Shown piece after piece: positions 25,414-34,541 of a DNA stretch of 64,000 nucleotides (its first letter is position 1; every line of letters begins with the position of its first letter). Under the pieces are notes generated by a model. The model made no database searches. It was not told the DNA's origin and saw only the letters and a list, made by a program, of their open reading frames with translations. Where the stretch lies: NCBI RefSeq assembly GCF_015235415.1, contig NZ_JADGLL010000001.1, positions 124,001 to 188,000 of the forward strand, read 5' to 3'. The translations under genes were made by a program, and so were the position numbers. Source of the stretch: Microbacterium paludicola (GTDB taxonomy: Bacteria > Actinomycetota > Actinomycetes > Actinomycetales > Microbacteriaceae).

Positions 25414-25932
25414 ATGCGCATCCATATCGCGACCGACCACGCGGGCCTCGAGTTCTCCACCCAGCTGCAGCACCACCTGGCGGGGCAGGGCCACGAGGTC
25501 GTCGACCACGGGCCGATCGAGTACGACCCCGTCGACGACTACCCCGCGTTCTGCATCCGCGCGGCGCAGGCTGTCGTCGTGGATCAGCGTGCCGGCGTCC
25601 CGGCGCTGGGCATCGTGTTCGGCGGTTCCGGCAACGGCGAGCAGATCGCGGCGAACAAGGTCGAGGGAGTGCGCGCCGCCTTGGTGTGGAGCATCGCGAC
25701 CGCCGAGCTCGCCCGCGAGCACAACGACGCCAACGTGATCGCGATCGGCGCGCGCCAGCACGCGTTCGAGGATGTCGTGCGCTTCATCGACCGCTTCATC
25801 GAGACGCCGTTCTCGCAGGACGAGCGCCACGTGCGCCGCATCGCGCAGATCGCGGCCTACGAGACGGACGGCTCGCTGCTTCCGGATCCGCGAGCGGATG
25901 AGCAGCCGGAGGCCGGCGGGCCTCGCACCTGA
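25414..25932 (+). CDS. rpiB: Ribose-5-phosphate isomerase B
   Basis: 172 aa from ATG at 25414; TAGGAT at 25401-25406 lies seven bases before it (leaderless). IATDHAGLEF at the N-terminus and VFGGSGNGEQIAANK in the middle are the RpiB/LacAB signatures. Here Glu (GNGEQ) stands where E. coli RpiB has a different loop residue and Cys catalyst, as in the mycobacterial enzyme, which uses Glu. It interconverts ribose-5-P and ribulose-5-P in the pentose phosphate pathway. The last base of its stop overlaps the ATG of the nei-type gene. Confidence 0.93.
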   Translation: MRIHIATDHAGLEFSTQLQHHLAGQGHEVVDHGPIEYDPVDDYPAFCIRAAQAVVVDQRAGVPALGIVFGGSGNGEQIAANKVEGVRAALVWSIATAELAREHNDANVIAIGARQHAFEDVVRFIDRFIETPFSQDERHVRRIAQIAAYETDGSLLPDPRADEQPEAGGPRT

Positions 25933-26960
25933 TGCCAGAGGGTCACTCCGTCCATCGCATCGCGCGGCAGTTCGCGCGGAACTTCGTCGGCCGTCCCGTC
26001 CGTGCCTCGAGCCCGCAGGGGCGCTTCGCCGACGGTGCCGCGCAGCTCGACGGCTGCACGCCGACGACGGTGCGTGCCGTCGGCAAGCAGATGTTCATGG
26101 AGTTCGACGGCGACCTGTGGCTGCGCGTGCACCTCGGCCTCTACGGCGCATGGGACTTCGCGGGGGAGATCCTCGTCGATCCGACGATCGCGTCCGCGAA
26201 CGGCCGGATGGGCCAGACGAATCAGCGCGGCACCGACCTCGCGACGCCGGATGACGCACCGATCTTCGACGACGCCGGTGAGAACTCGCTCGCGTCGATC
26301 GGCGCCCCGCGCCGGACGCGGGTCCATGTGCGCATGTCCGAGCAGACGAAGGGGCTGGACGAGGCGGATGGCCTCGAGGCCGCCGGTTCGGAGTGGCCGC
26401 CGCCGGTCGTGGGGCAGGTGCGGCTTCGGCTCATGACCGACGTCACCTGCGCCGATCTGCGCGGCCCCACCGCCTGCGTGGTCGAGACGCCGGAGCAGGT
26501 CGCCGCCGTGATCGCCCGGCTCGGCCCCGACCCGCTCGTTGGCGACCCGCGCGAGAACGAGGAGCGGTTCGTCCAGGCGGTGCGCCGCCGCAACGTCGCG
26601 ATCGGCCAGCTCCTCATGGATCAGTCGGTCGTCAGCGGCATCGGCAACGTGTACCGCGCCGAGATGCTGTTCCGCGCGAACCTCGACCCGCACACGCCGG
26701 GCAGGGCGATCCCTGAGGAGATCGTGCGCGGACTGTGGCGCGACTGGGTCGAGCTGATCCGCATCGGCGTAGAGACCGGGCAGATGATGACGATGGACGG
26801 GCTTGAAGGTGACGAGTGGCGGAAGGCCATGGCCCACCGCGACGACCGCCACTGGGTCTACCACCGCGCCGGCCTCCCGTGTCGCGTCTGCGGTACCGAG
26901 ATCGTGCTCGAGGAGATGCAGGCGCGCAAGCTCTACTGGTGCCCGCAGTGTCAGCGCTGA
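25932..26960 (+). CDS. nei: Formamidopyrimidine/endonuclease VIII-type DNA glycosylase (Nei2)
   Basis: 342 aa. Starts MPEGHSVHR: Pro2 and Glu3 are the catalytic N-terminus of the Fpg/Nei family, and PEGHS is typical of the actinobacterial Nei2 group. A long inserted segment (about residues 100-150) precedes the helix-two-turn-helix region with DQSVVSGIGNVYRAEMLF, and the C-terminus has a CxxC...CxxC zinc finger (CRVCGTEI, WCPQCQ). It excises oxidised pyrimidines and cuts abasic sites. Translationally coupled to rpiB (1-base overlap) and followed by a GNAT gene overlapping its end by 13 bases. Confidence 0.92.
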   Translation: MPEGHSVHRIARQFARNFVGRPVRASSPQGRFADGAAQLDGCTPTTVRAVGKQMFMEFDGDLWLRVHLGLYGAWDFAGEILVDPTIASANGRMGQTNQRGTDLATPDDAPIFDDAGENSLASIGAPRRTRVHVRMSEQTKGLDEADGLEAAGSEWPPPVVGQVRLRLMTDVTCADLRGPTACVVETPEQVAAVIARLGPDPLVGDPRENEERFVQAVRRRNVAIGQLLMDQSVVSGIGNVYRAEMLFRANLDPHTPGRAIPEEIVRGLWRDWVELIRIGVETGQMMTMDGLEGDEWRKAMAHRDDRHWVYHRAGLPCRVCGTEIVLEEMQARKLYWCPQCQR

Positions 26961-27502
26961 CCGAGCCGTTCGTCACCGGCGAGCTGATGCTCTCGCCGGT
27001 GTCCAGGGACGACCTTCCCGAGATCCACCGGCTCCACGCCGATCCGGCGGTCTGGCGTCACCTTCCCTCGGGTCGGCACCGGACGCTCCTCCGCACGCGC
27101 GAGATGGTCGAGGCGTACATCGACGACTGGCGCCACGGCGTCGGCTATTGGACCGCGCGGCTGCGCAGCTCGGGCGACTACGTCGGCATCGGCGGCTGCC
27201 GCCTGCGCGAGGCGACCGCCTGGAACATCTACTACCGGATCGATCCGGCGTACCAGGGCCGCGGCTTCGCGACGGAGATCGCGCGCGCCGGCATGGGCGC
27301 GGCCACCCACATCGATCCCGACATCCCGATCTCGGCGATCCTGCTCGAGCACAACCTCGCCTCGAAAGCCGTCGCCGAGAAGCTGGGGCTGCGCCTCGCC
27401 TGGCGTGGGCCGGATGAGGGCAATCCGGATCCGGACGCGGTGCGCCTGATCTACACCGATCGCGACGTGACCCCCGAGCAGCTGGACGTCCTCCGGTCCT
27501 GA
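26948..27502 (+). CDS. GNAT-family N-acetyltransferase
   Basis: 184 aa from GTG at 26948 within the end of the nei gene; the longer upstream frame is antisense-like in composition. Acetyl-CoA-binding motif A is read in YYRIDPAYQGRGFATEIARAGM (Q-G-R-G-x-A) near residue 100, and a later AILLEHNLASKAVAEKLGLR gives the N-x-x-S-x-x-V-x-E-K-x-G-F-like motif B of RimJ-type transferases. This subgroup often acetylates ribosomal-protein N-termini or small amines; substrate unknown. It completes the rpiB-nei-GNAT run. Confidence 0.85.
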   Translation: MSALTEPFVTGELMLSPVSRDDLPEIHRLHADPAVWRHLPSGRHRTLLRTREMVEAYIDDWRHGVGYWTARLRSSGDYVGIGGCRLREATAWNIYYRIDPAYQGRGFATEIARAGMGAATHIDPDIPISAILLEHNLASKAVAEKLGLRLAWRGPDEGNPDPDAVRLIYTDRDVTPEQLDVLRS

Positions 27503-27613
27503 TTCGCCTGTGGCTCGACGAACGCCCGTTCGCGGTGGGCGAACAGGTGCGGCTATCGCGGTGGTCCCGTCGCGCGGCGTCCGGGGCCCCTGCTCCGCCG
27601 TACGATCGGATCC

Positions 27614-28267
27614 ATGCGTCAGAACCCGAGCTTCGCCTTCACGGATGTGGCCGAACTGCGCCGCCTGATCGACCGCAACCCGTGGGTCACGCTCGTGAGC
27701 GCGACGCCCGAGGGCCTCACCGCCTCGCACTACGCGGTGCTGCTCGACGAAGAGCGCGATGACCTCACGATCGTCGGGCACGTCGGGCGCCCGGACGACG
27801 CGATCCACGGGCTCGGCGAGCGCGAGCTGCTTGTGGTGGTTCAGGGCCCCCACGGGTACATCTCGCCGAACTGGTACGGCGACGGCCCCGCCGTGCCGAC
27901 GTGGAACTTCGTCTCCGCCCATCTGAGCGGCGTCCCCGAGATCCTGAGCGCAGAGGAGAACCTCGCCGTGCTCGACAGGCTCGTCGCGCGCTTCGAGTCG
28001 CGCATGCCGGATCCGCGGATGATGTGGGAGCGCCCCAACGACGCCGACTTCGTCACGAAGCTCGAGCGCGGCACCGTCGGCTTCCGGCTCACCCCGACGA
28101 AGGTGGTCGCCAAGCGCAAGCTGAGCCAGAACCGGCCCGACGACGTGGTCGAGACGATCATCGGCGAGCTGTCCGGCGACGGACCGTTCCGCAACCCCGC
28201 CCTGGCGGCGGAGATGCGCCGTTCGCAGGACGCCCGCGCGGCCGCCCGCGCCGGGGACGCCGGATGA
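27614..28267 (+). CDS. PaiB-type FMN-binding protein
   Basis: 217 aa. NPWVTLVSATPEGLTASHYAV, VVVQGPHGYISPNWYGDG and VPTWNFVSAHLSG are the PaiB/FMN-binding split-barrel signatures. Named for a negative regulator of sporulation and protease genes in Bacillus; in actinobacteria it is better described as a flavin-binding protein of unknown role. TACGAT at 27601-27606, seven bases before the ATG, suggests leaderless expression. The next gene's ATG overlaps its stop by four bases. Confidence 0.85.
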   Translation: MRQNPSFAFTDVAELRRLIDRNPWVTLVSATPEGLTASHYAVLLDEERDDLTIVGHVGRPDDAIHGLGERELLVVVQGPHGYISPNWYGDGPAVPTWNFVSAHLSGVPEILSAEENLAVLDRLVARFESRMPDPRMMWERPNDADFVTKLERGTVGFRLTPTKVVAKRKLSQNRPDDVVETIIGELSGDGPFRNPALAAEMRRSQDARAAARAGDAG

Positions 28268-29781
28268 CCGCGCGCGGCACCCGGGTCGACGTCATCGCGG
28301 ACGCGCGGATCACCGGGGAGGGACGCGAGCTGCTGCCGTTCGCCGGCGTGGACGACGACGCGCTCTACGACGTGATCCTCGCCGACGGGCTGATCGCCGA
28401 CATCGCGCCCGCCGGCGCACTGCCGCGCCGTGGGAGCGTGCTGAACGCGGAGGGCGGGTGGCTGATCCCCGGGCTCTGGGATCACCACGTGCACATGCTG
28501 CAGTGGGCGCTCGGGGTCGAACGCTTCTCGGTACGGGAGGCGCAGACCGCGGCCGACACCGCGGCTCTTGCGGCGCGCGCCCCGGTGCGCTCCGACGGCC
28601 GGCGCATCGCCGTCGACATGCGCGACGCGCTGTGGGCGGATCCCGCGACCGTGGCGCTGCTGGACGCCGCCACCGGCGACGTGCCGACGTACATCCTCAA
28701 CCTCGATCTGCACTCGGCGTGGTTGAACTCGGCCGCGCTGCGGCGGGAGGGATTCGCACCGGATGCGAGCGGCTTCGTGCGCGAGGACGACGCGTTCGCG
28801 GTCGCCCGCATCCTGAACGACGTGCCGGTCGCGGACGCGGACGCCGCCGTGGGGCGCGCGGCGCTGGCTGCCGCGGCCCGCGGAGTCGTCGGCTGCGTCG
28901 ACCTGGACATGACCTGGAACGAGGAGCCCTGGCAGCGCCGCGTGGCCGGCGGCTTCGACAGCCTGCGCGTGGACTTCGGCATCTACCCGCAGCACCTCGA
29001 GCGCGCGATCGGTCTCGGACTGCAGTCGGGCGATCCGCTGCGTGACGCGGACACGGAGCTCGTGCGGGTGGGCCCGCTGAAGGTGATCACCGACGGCTCG
29101 CTCGGCACCCGGACCGCCGCGTGCTCGCACGGGTACGGCGACGACCCGCACAACCATGGGATGCTCACGGTCTCGCCCGAAGTCCTCGTCGAGCTCATGA
29201 CCGCCGCCACCGCCGCCGGCATCGGGTGCGCGATCCACGCGATCGGCGATCTCGCGAACTCGCACGCCCTCGACGCCTTCGCCTCGACGGGCGCGGTCGG
29301 GCGGATCGAACACGCACAGCTCGTGCGGCACGCCGACCTCGCGCGGTTCGCGCGGCTCGGCGTCGGGGCGAGCGTGCAGCCGGAGCACGCCATCGACGAT
29401 CGGGAACTCACCGAGACGCTGTGGGCGTCGCAGACGGCGCTCGCCTTCCCGCTGCGGTCGCTGCGCGACGCGGGAGCGAACATCCTGCTCGGCTCGGATG
29501 CGCCGGTCGCCCCGTTGGACCCGTGGGTCTCGATGGCGGCCGCGGTGTTCCGCACGCACGATGATCGCCCCGCGTGGCGTCCCGAGGAGCGGCTCGACGC
29601 AGAGACCGCGCTGGCGGCATCCACCTATGGCGGGTCACGCCACTCGGCCCGGATCGAGCCCGGCGCGCTCGCGGATCTCGCGATCGTCGCGGACGATCCG
29701 CTCACCGCGGGTGAGGAGCGACTGCGCACGATGCCCGTGCACGCGACGATGATCGGCGGACGCCTCACGCACGTCGCCTGA
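28264..29781 (+). CDS. Amidohydrolase, YtcJ-type metal-dependent hydrolase
   Basis: 505 aa from ATG at 28264, coupled to the PaiB gene. GLWDHHVHMLQWAL has the HxH metal pair; LKVITDGSLGTRTA, CAIHAIGDLAN (third His) and LLGSDAPVAPLDPW (catalytic Asp) follow in the order of the YtcJ/amidohydrolase 3 group. The N- and C-terminal beta sandwich (about 1-55 and 450-505) is present. It probably hydrolyses an amide or imide in the cytoplasm; natural substrate unknown. A hairpin terminator follows before the convergent dps gene. Confidence 0.88.
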   Translation: MTARGTRVDVIADARITGEGRELLPFAGVDDDALYDVILADGLIADIAPAGALPRRGSVLNAEGGWLIPGLWDHHVHMLQWALGVERFSVREAQTAADTAALAARAPVRSDGRRIAVDMRDALWADPATVALLDAATGDVPTYILNLDLHSAWLNSAALRREGFAPDASGFVREDDAFAVARILNDVPVADADAAVGRAALAAAARGVVGCVDLDMTWNEEPWQRRVAGGFDSLRVDFGIYPQHLERAIGLGLQSGDPLRDADTELVRVGPLKVITDGSLGTRTAACSHGYGDDPHNHGMLTVSPEVLVELMTAATAAGIGCAIHAIGDLANSHALDAFASTGAVGRIEHAQLVRHADLARFARLGVGASVQPEHAIDDRELTETLWASQTALAFPLRSLRDAGANILLGSDAPVAPLDPWVSMAAAVFRTHDDRPAWRPEERLDAETALAASTYGGSRHSARIEPGALADLAIVADDPLTAGEERLRTMPVHATMIGGRLTHVA

Positions 29782-29799
29782 TCGCGACGACGAACACGA

Positions 29800-29832
29800 C
29801 GAAGGGCTCCGGATCAGATCCGGAGCCCTTCG
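29800..29832. terminator. Terminator between amidohydrolase and dps
   Basis: CGAAGGGCTCCGGATC and GATCCGGAGCCCTTCG (16-bp arms) around a single A lie between the stops of the two convergent genes and can serve both. Confidence 0.8.
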
Positions 29833-29847
29833 ATGTGTGGTGGCTGA

Positions 29848-30333
29848 TTACTCGGCGATGTGCGCCACGAGGAACCAGCGGTCCTTCTCGAGGCCGGCCT
29901 TGATGCCGATCGCGACGTCCTGGCTGGTGAGGTCGATCTCGTCGAGGCCGTCGATCGCGGCGTCGAGGTCGGCGATCACCTTGTCGATGTCGGCCACGAT
30001 GGCGCGGATGGTCTCGGTCGACTGCGAGAAGCCCGCGGCGACGGTGGTGCCCGCGGCCTTCTGAGCGACGGTCTCGAGGCGAGCGTCGATCGGGAGCCCC
30101 AGGGCCACGATGCGCTCGGCGGCCTCGTCGGCCCACGCACCGGCGTGTGCGACAAGCGTGTCGAGGAACTCGTGCACGCCGATGAAGTTCGCGCCGCGCA
30201 CGTGCCAGTGCGCCTGCTTGCCGTTGACGGTGAGCGCCTGCAGGCCCAGGACGACGGGGGAGAGGAACTGCGATGCCCCCGCGGCGACAGTCGGGTCGGC
30301 GGCGGTGGTGGCGATGGTCTGGTTGCTGCTCAT
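29848..30333 (-). CDS. dps: Dps-family DNA-binding ferroxidase
   Basis: 161 aa. The ferritin-like four-helix bundle contains the Dps intersubunit ferroxidase site: KQAHWHVRGANFIGVHEFLD supplies His, His and Asp, and AWADEAAERIVALG adds Glu. There is no long Lys-rich DNA-binding tail; the N-terminus is Ser/Thr/Ala-rich. Dps stores iron and protects DNA from peroxide. The ATG at 30333 follows GGAGGGATTG (Shine-Dalgarno). A conventional promoter and two iron-box-like sequences lie upstream, described separately. Confidence 0.95.
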   Translation of the reverse strand: MSSNQTIATTAADPTVAAGASQFLSPVVLGLQALTVNGKQAHWHVRGANFIGVHEFLDTLVAHAGAWADEAAERIVALGLPIDARLETVAQKAAGTTVAAGFSQSTETIRAIVADIDKVIADLDAAIDGLDEIDLTSQDVAIGIKAGLEKDRWFLVAHIAE

Positions 30334-30381
30334 GTCAATCCCTCCGAAGTGTTCCGGCGCGAGAGCCGGTCGGTGAGTACA

Positions 30382-30409
30382 ACGCTACTCGCGTTCGGGC
30401 ATTCCGCAA
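30382..30409 (-). promoter_or_regulatory. Candidate dps promoter
   Basis: On the minus strand TTGCGG (complement of 30404-30409) and TAGCGT (complement of 30382-30387) are separated by 16 bases, giving a transcript with a leader of roughly 40 bases before the dps ribosome site. Confidence 0.55.
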
Positions 30410-30415
30410 GCAAGC

Positions 30416-30470
30416 CAAGGCTCGGCTAATCACTGCCTCATCTGGGAAAACATAGGCAAGCCATACCTCA
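30416..30470. promoter_or_regulatory. Two DtxR/IdeR-box-like sequences upstream of dps
   Basis: ATAGGCAAGCCATACCTCA (30452-30470) matches the iron box TWAGGTTAGSCTAACCTWA at 13 of 19 positions, and CAAGGCTCGGCTAATCACT (30416-30434) at 12. They lie just upstream of the dps promoter, between dps and the divergent gamma carbonic anhydrase gene. Neither is a strong match, so this is a hypothesis. Confidence 0.3.
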
Positions 30471-30536
30471 CCGCGCCGGTGGGGCTTGACAGCGGTGGCG
30501 GCCGCACGGAACGGGTCGACGTCGTAGAGTCGGCGC

Positions 30537-31091
30537 ATGGCCGTGTCTCTGCATGCATCGATCCTGCCGCTGAGCTCTCCGACGGGCGACGAGGACCTCC
30601 CGGCGCTCCATCCCGACGCCTTCGTCGCGGACGGCGCACGGGTGATCGGGTCGGTCTCTATCGGCGAGCGCGCGAGCGTCTGGTACAACGCCGTGCTCCG
30701 CGGCGATGTCGCCGGGATCTCGATCGGCGCGTTCAGCAACGTGCAGGACAACGTCTCGGTGCACGTCGACGCGTCCAACCCTGTCGACATCGGCGAGTAC
30801 GTGTCGGTCGGGCACAACGCCGTGGTGCACGGCTGCACGATCGGCGACGGTGCCCTGATCGGCATGGGAAGCGTCGTGCTGTCGGGGGCCGTGATCGGCG
30901 AGGGCAGCCTCGTGGCAGCGGGCGCGGTCGTGCTCGAGGGCACGCAGATCCCGCCCAGATCGCTCGTCGCCGGCGTGCCGGCGAAGGTGCGCCGCGAGCT
31001 CACGGACGACGAGGTCGCGGGGCTGCGCGAGAACGCCGTCGCCTATCTCGCCCACGCCGAGCGGCATGCCGCGGGGCTCGCCGCCGGCTGA
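30537..31091 (+). CDS. Gamma-class carbonic anhydrase-like hexapeptide protein
   Basis: 184 aa. Left-handed beta-helix hexapeptide repeats span residues 30-150. The three zinc His candidates are in SVHVDA, YVSVGHNAVVHGC, as in the gamma carbonic anhydrase/PaaY group, followed by a C-terminal helix (PAKVRRELTDDEVAGLREN). It may hydrate carbon dioxide or be an inactive relative; sequence does not decide. TAGAGT at 30525-30530, six bases before the ATG, suggests leaderless transcription. Its 3' end converges on the LuxR-type gene with five bases between stops. Confidence 0.85.
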   Translation: MAVSLHASILPLSSPTGDEDLPALHPDAFVADGARVIGSVSIGERASVWYNAVLRGDVAGISIGAFSNVQDNVSVHVDASNPVDIGEYVSVGHNAVVHGCTIGDGALIGMGSVVLSGAVIGEGSLVAAGAVVLEGTQIPPRSLVAGVPAKVRRELTDDEVAGLRENAVAYLAHAERHAAGLAAG

Positions 31092-31096
31092 GGAAC

Positions 31097-34000
31097 TCAG
31101 CGCGCGATGAGGTCGCGCGCGAGGTGCGCTGCCTCGGCACGATTCGCGGCGCCGAGCTTGCGCAGGATCGCCGAGACGTGAACGCTCGCCGTCTTGCCGC
31201 TGATGAACAGCCGCTCGCCGATCTGCTTGTTGCTCAGGCCCGCGGCGACCAGCTCGACCACCTGCCGTTCGCGTTCGGTGAGCCCCTCTGCCACCGTGCG
31301 CGTCGTCGCCTCGCGAAGCAGGCCGGATGAGCGGCCGAGGGCGAGCGCCGCGTTCCGGATGGACGTGACGTCCCGCTCCGCCGCCTCCGCGAGGGTCTCG
31401 TCCAGGCGCTCGCGCGCCGCGGCACGGTCACCGACCGCGAGCAGCCACTCGGCGGAGCGGAGCAGGGCCGCCGGTCGCAGGTAGACGGGGGCGCGCTCGC
31501 TCTCGGATGCCGCCAGGGCCGCGTCCCACGCGGCGTGTGTCGGCCGCAGCTCGGCATCGACCGCCGGGCTCCAGACCGCGTGCGTCGGCCACCACGCGGA
31601 GGCTCGATCGAGGATGTCGCGCAGCGTGGCGGCCGCGCCCTCGAGATCGACCTCCGTCTGGCCGGCATCGCGCATCCGCGAGATCACCCGCGCCACGGTC
31701 CAGGAGAACGGCGGAACGTGCCCCGGATGCAGCCGGGCGGGATCGGCGTCGAGCAGCGCCTGCGCGTCGCGCCACGCGCCGGCGAGGTCGCCGAGCGCGA
31801 GCGCGATCTCCGCACCGACGTGCCCGACGTTCAGCCGCGACTGCACCTCGAACCGCGACGTCTGCGCGAGCTGCGGGCGCGCGTCGGCCATCGATGCCTG
31901 CGCGCCGGCCGCGTCGCCCTGCCACAGCTGCAGCCACGCGATCCCGCGCACGAGGTAGGACCGGAACGACCCAGGGGGCGCGAGCTCGAGCGATCGCTCG
32001 AGCAGCTCCCTCGCCTCGTTCCAGCGGCCGAGATCCGTCAGGGGGTCGGCGGCGTTCGAGGCGAGGATCACGCCCGACGTGCGGTCGGCGCCGTATCGGC
32101 GAGCGGCGTCGAGACCCTCCCGCGCGATCGCGAGCGCGCGGCGGTGCTCGCCGAGGTGGTACGCGTGGTCGGAGGCGTTCACCCAGTAGCGCAGCAGCGC
32201 GGGGCCGTCGGTGCCGGCGAGCTCGCGGGCGCGTTCCAGCCCCGCGGCCGCCGCGTCGAGCTGCCCCATGTGCCCACGGCACAGCGCCGCGAGGTTCTCG
32301 GCCACCGACTGCAGCCGGTCGACTCCCTGCTCGCGGCCGAGCGATGAGCCGGCATGGCGACGGGCGAGCGCCGCGCCCTCCTCGGCCAGCACCAGCGCAT
32401 CCTCGTCCTCGCCGATCAGCATCAGGCGCCCGGACAGCGACACCATGACATCGGCGCGCATAAGATCCACCTTCGGGCCGCCGCCCAGCGTGTCGAGGGT
32501 GGCGAGCGCCTCCCGGTATACCTCGATCGCGCCCGGGCGCGCGAGCATGGCGAGCCCGCGCCCCTGGTTGTTCAGCAGCAGCGCGTGCTCGAGCGTGCCG
32601 GGAGGGCAGTCGGCAAGCGCGAGTTTCAGCACGGCGAGGCTGCGCTCGACGTCACCGGCGTTGCGCAGGTACGTCGCCGTGCGGCCCATCAGCTCGCGCC
32701 GCGTCATCCCCGCCACGGCCTCCGGGTCGTCGACGCGGTCCCAGAGAGCCAGTGCCCGCTCGGCGTTCGGCGCGGCCGAGGCATAGCCGAGCGCGGCCCG
32801 GGCCTCCCGCATCGCCTGCAGCCAGGCCGGGAACGCGCGCGATGCGTTGCGGGCGCCCGACCAGTGGTGAGCGATCGCGGCCGCGGCGGGCCTTCCCTCG
32901 GCGGCGCGACGCTCGAGTTCGATCGCGTACCGCTCGTGCAGGCGCTCCCGCACGCCGGGGAGGAAGTCCTGCAGGATCGCCTCGCGCATGAGCGCGTGCC
33001 GGAACCCGTAGCCCGTGGCTGTGGCCACCAGCACGCCCCCGCCGATCGCCTCCCACGCGGCGGCGTCCAGCGTGTCGGGGTCCTGCCCGAGCACGGCCGC
33101 GAGCAGATCGTGCTCGACCTCGACGCCGCCGACCGCGACGTGGCGGACGATGCGCTGCGAGGCCTCCGACAGACGCTCGTATCGCAGCAGCAGCAGATCG
33201 CGCAGGCCGTCGGGAAGGCCCGCGCTGCCGTCCTCACAGGCATCGAGGTCGATGAGCTCCTCGATGTAGAACGGCACGCCGTCCGTGCGCTCGAGAAGCG
33301 CGTCGACGGCGGTCTCCTCGGGGACCTCACCCCGCAGCTCGCGCATCAGCCGTCGGGTCGACTCCCTGTCGAGCCGCGGCAGATCCATCCGCAGCGCCCG
33401 GCGGTCGCGGGGGAGCTCGGCGAGGAACGCGCGCGCGATGTGCCCGCGCCCGATGTCCTCAGACCGGTAGGAGATGATCAGCAGGATCGGCGCCTCGCTG
33501 AGGGCGCGCGTGAGGAACCGCACCACCGCGAGGCTCGCGGGATCGACCCAGTGGAGGTCCTCGATCACAAGAACCAGCGGCCGTTCGACGGCGACCGCCT
33601 CGAGCAGCAGTGCGATCGACTCGTGCAGGCCGCCGGGCGTCGACTCTCGCTCCTCGGCTCCGACGCCGAGCTGCGGGAAGAGGCGGTGCATCGCGCGCTG
33701 GCCGCCGGTCATGCGGTTGACCTCGTCCGCGCCGAGCTCCGTGATGAGCGGGCGGAGCGCGCCGGCGATCGACGTGTAGGCGTCGCCGGAACCGCCGAGG
33801 TCGACGCAGCGTCCGATGAGCACACGTGCGGCGCCGGCGTGCCGTTCGAGGAACTCGGTCAGCAGGCGCGTCTTGCCGATGCCTGCCTCGCCCCCGAGCG
33901 CGACCGTGCGCGGGCGACCGGCGACGACATCCGCCATCACCTCCGCCAAAAGGCTCAGCTCGCCATCGCGGCCGATCAGCTCAGACGTCTGCATCCGCAC
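31097..34000 (-). CDS. Large LuxR-family (LAL-type) transcriptional regulator
   Basis: 967 aa. An N-terminal AAA/STAND ATPase has Walker A GEAGIGKTRLL near residue 42 and Walker B VLVIEDLHWVDPAS near 150. The middle (about 380-880) is alpha-helical, tetratricopeptide-like, rich in A-x-x-L-x-x-A. The C-terminal 60 residues are a LuxR HTH (LTERERQVVELVAAGLSNKQIGERL). LAL proteins of this layout are ATP-dependent activators, classically MalT. No obvious target adjoins it. The start could be the ATG at 34000 or the in-frame ATG at 33994. Confidence 0.88.
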   Translation of the reverse strand: MRMQTSELIGRDGELSLLAEVMADVVAGRPRTVALGGEAGIGKTRLLTEFLERHAGAARVLIGRCVDLGGSGDAYTSIAGALRPLITELGADEVNRMTGGQRAMHRLFPQLGVGAEERESTPGGLHESIALLLEAVAVERPLVLVIEDLHWVDPASLAVVRFLTRALSEAPILLIISYRSEDIGRGHIARAFLAELPRDRRALRMDLPRLDRESTRRLMRELRGEVPEETAVDALLERTDGVPFYIEELIDLDACEDGSAGLPDGLRDLLLLRYERLSEASQRIVRHVAVGGVEVEHDLLAAVLGQDPDTLDAAAWEAIGGGVLVATATGYGFRHALMREAILQDFLPGVRERLHERYAIELERRAAEGRPAAAAIAHHWSGARNASRAFPAWLQAMREARAALGYASAAPNAERALALWDRVDDPEAVAGMTRRELMGRTATYLRNAGDVERSLAVLKLALADCPPGTLEHALLLNNQGRGLAMLARPGAIEVYREALATLDTLGGGPKVDLMRADVMVSLSGRLMLIGEDEDALVLAEEGAALARRHAGSSLGREQGVDRLQSVAENLAALCRGHMGQLDAAAAGLERARELAGTDGPALLRYWVNASDHAYHLGEHRRALAIAREGLDAARRYGADRTSGVILASNAADPLTDLGRWNEARELLERSLELAPPGSFRSYLVRGIAWLQLWQGDAAGAQASMADARPQLAQTSRFEVQSRLNVGHVGAEIALALGDLAGAWRDAQALLDADPARLHPGHVPPFSWTVARVISRMRDAGQTEVDLEGAAATLRDILDRASAWWPTHAVWSPAVDAELRPTHAAWDAALAASESERAPVYLRPAALLRSAEWLLAVGDRAAARERLDETLAEAAERDVTSIRNAALALGRSSGLLREATTRTVAEGLTERERQVVELVAAGLSNKQIGERLFISGKTASVHVSAILRKLGAANRAEAAHLARDLIAR

Positions 34001-34048
34001 CCGCCCATCGTGACATCCCCCACCGACATCCCGGTGGACCCGCTTCCG

Positions 34049-34231
34049 TCATGCGCCGTGGCGAGGAAGCAGCCGGCGCAGGACGCCCTCCCGCCGCACT
34101 GCCTTCCGCGCCGGTGCGCTCCGCTCATCGGCTCGGCGCTCCTCGAGCGCGCGGCGCCGGGCGATGTGCTCCTCCGCCTCGCGCACGTGAAGCTCGTACT
34201 CCCTGATGACGGCCATCGGATCGATGCTCAT
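34049..34231 (-). CDS. Hypothetical small basic protein, 60 aa
   Basis: ATG at 34231, chosen over the ATG at 34243 because GGAG lies seven bases before it. The sequence SIDPMAVIREYELHVREAEE followed by Arg/Ala-rich helix and VRREGVLRRLLPRHGA predicts a helical, amphipathic, Arg-rich protein. It starts about 235 bases upstream of tRNA-Gly in the opposite direction and ends 48 bases upstream of the LuxR-type start, so the two may be cotranscribed. I recognise no family. Confidence 0.45.
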   Translation of the reverse strand: MSIDPMAVIREYELHVREAEEHIARRRALEERRADERSAPARKAVRREGVLRRLLPRHGA

Positions 34232-34465
34232 GTCCCGCTCCATCCCTTGTTCGGATGTCTCCACGCTCGTCTCTGAGGTGGGGGAGGGGCATCGGACGAT
34301 CGCCCTATTTCCGAGTCGCCGGTGCCTTAGGCGCGACTCCCTCCGGCGCCGGAACGGGATCGGCAGGCTCGCCGGCGAGGTCTCCGCGGCGTGCCCGCGT
34401 CGAGGGAGCGGCGCGGAATCGGATAGACTCTTACGCGCTGCCCGATCCGTCTCGGATCGCGTCGC

Positions 34466-34539
34466 GGGGATGTAGCTCAATGGTAGAGCCTCAGTCTTCC
34501 AAACTGATTACGCGGGTTCGATTCCCGTCATCCCCTCCA
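34466..34539 (+). tRNA. tRNA-Gly (TCC)
   Basis: Acceptor GGGGATG/CATCCCC, anticodon stem TCAGT/ACTGA with loop CTTCCAA (anticodon TCC), T arm GCGGG-TTCGATT-CCCGT, discriminator T and encoded CCA. TAGACT at 34424-34429 is a possible -10 element; a terminator hairpin follows three bases later. Confidence 0.94.
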
Positions 34540-34541
34540 TC

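Noticed and set aside
30486..30530. TTGACA at 30486-30491 as -35 for the carbonic anhydrase gene
   Set aside because: It is 33 bases from the TAGAGT box, too far for a sigma-70 type promoter; the box at the leaderless distance stands without it.
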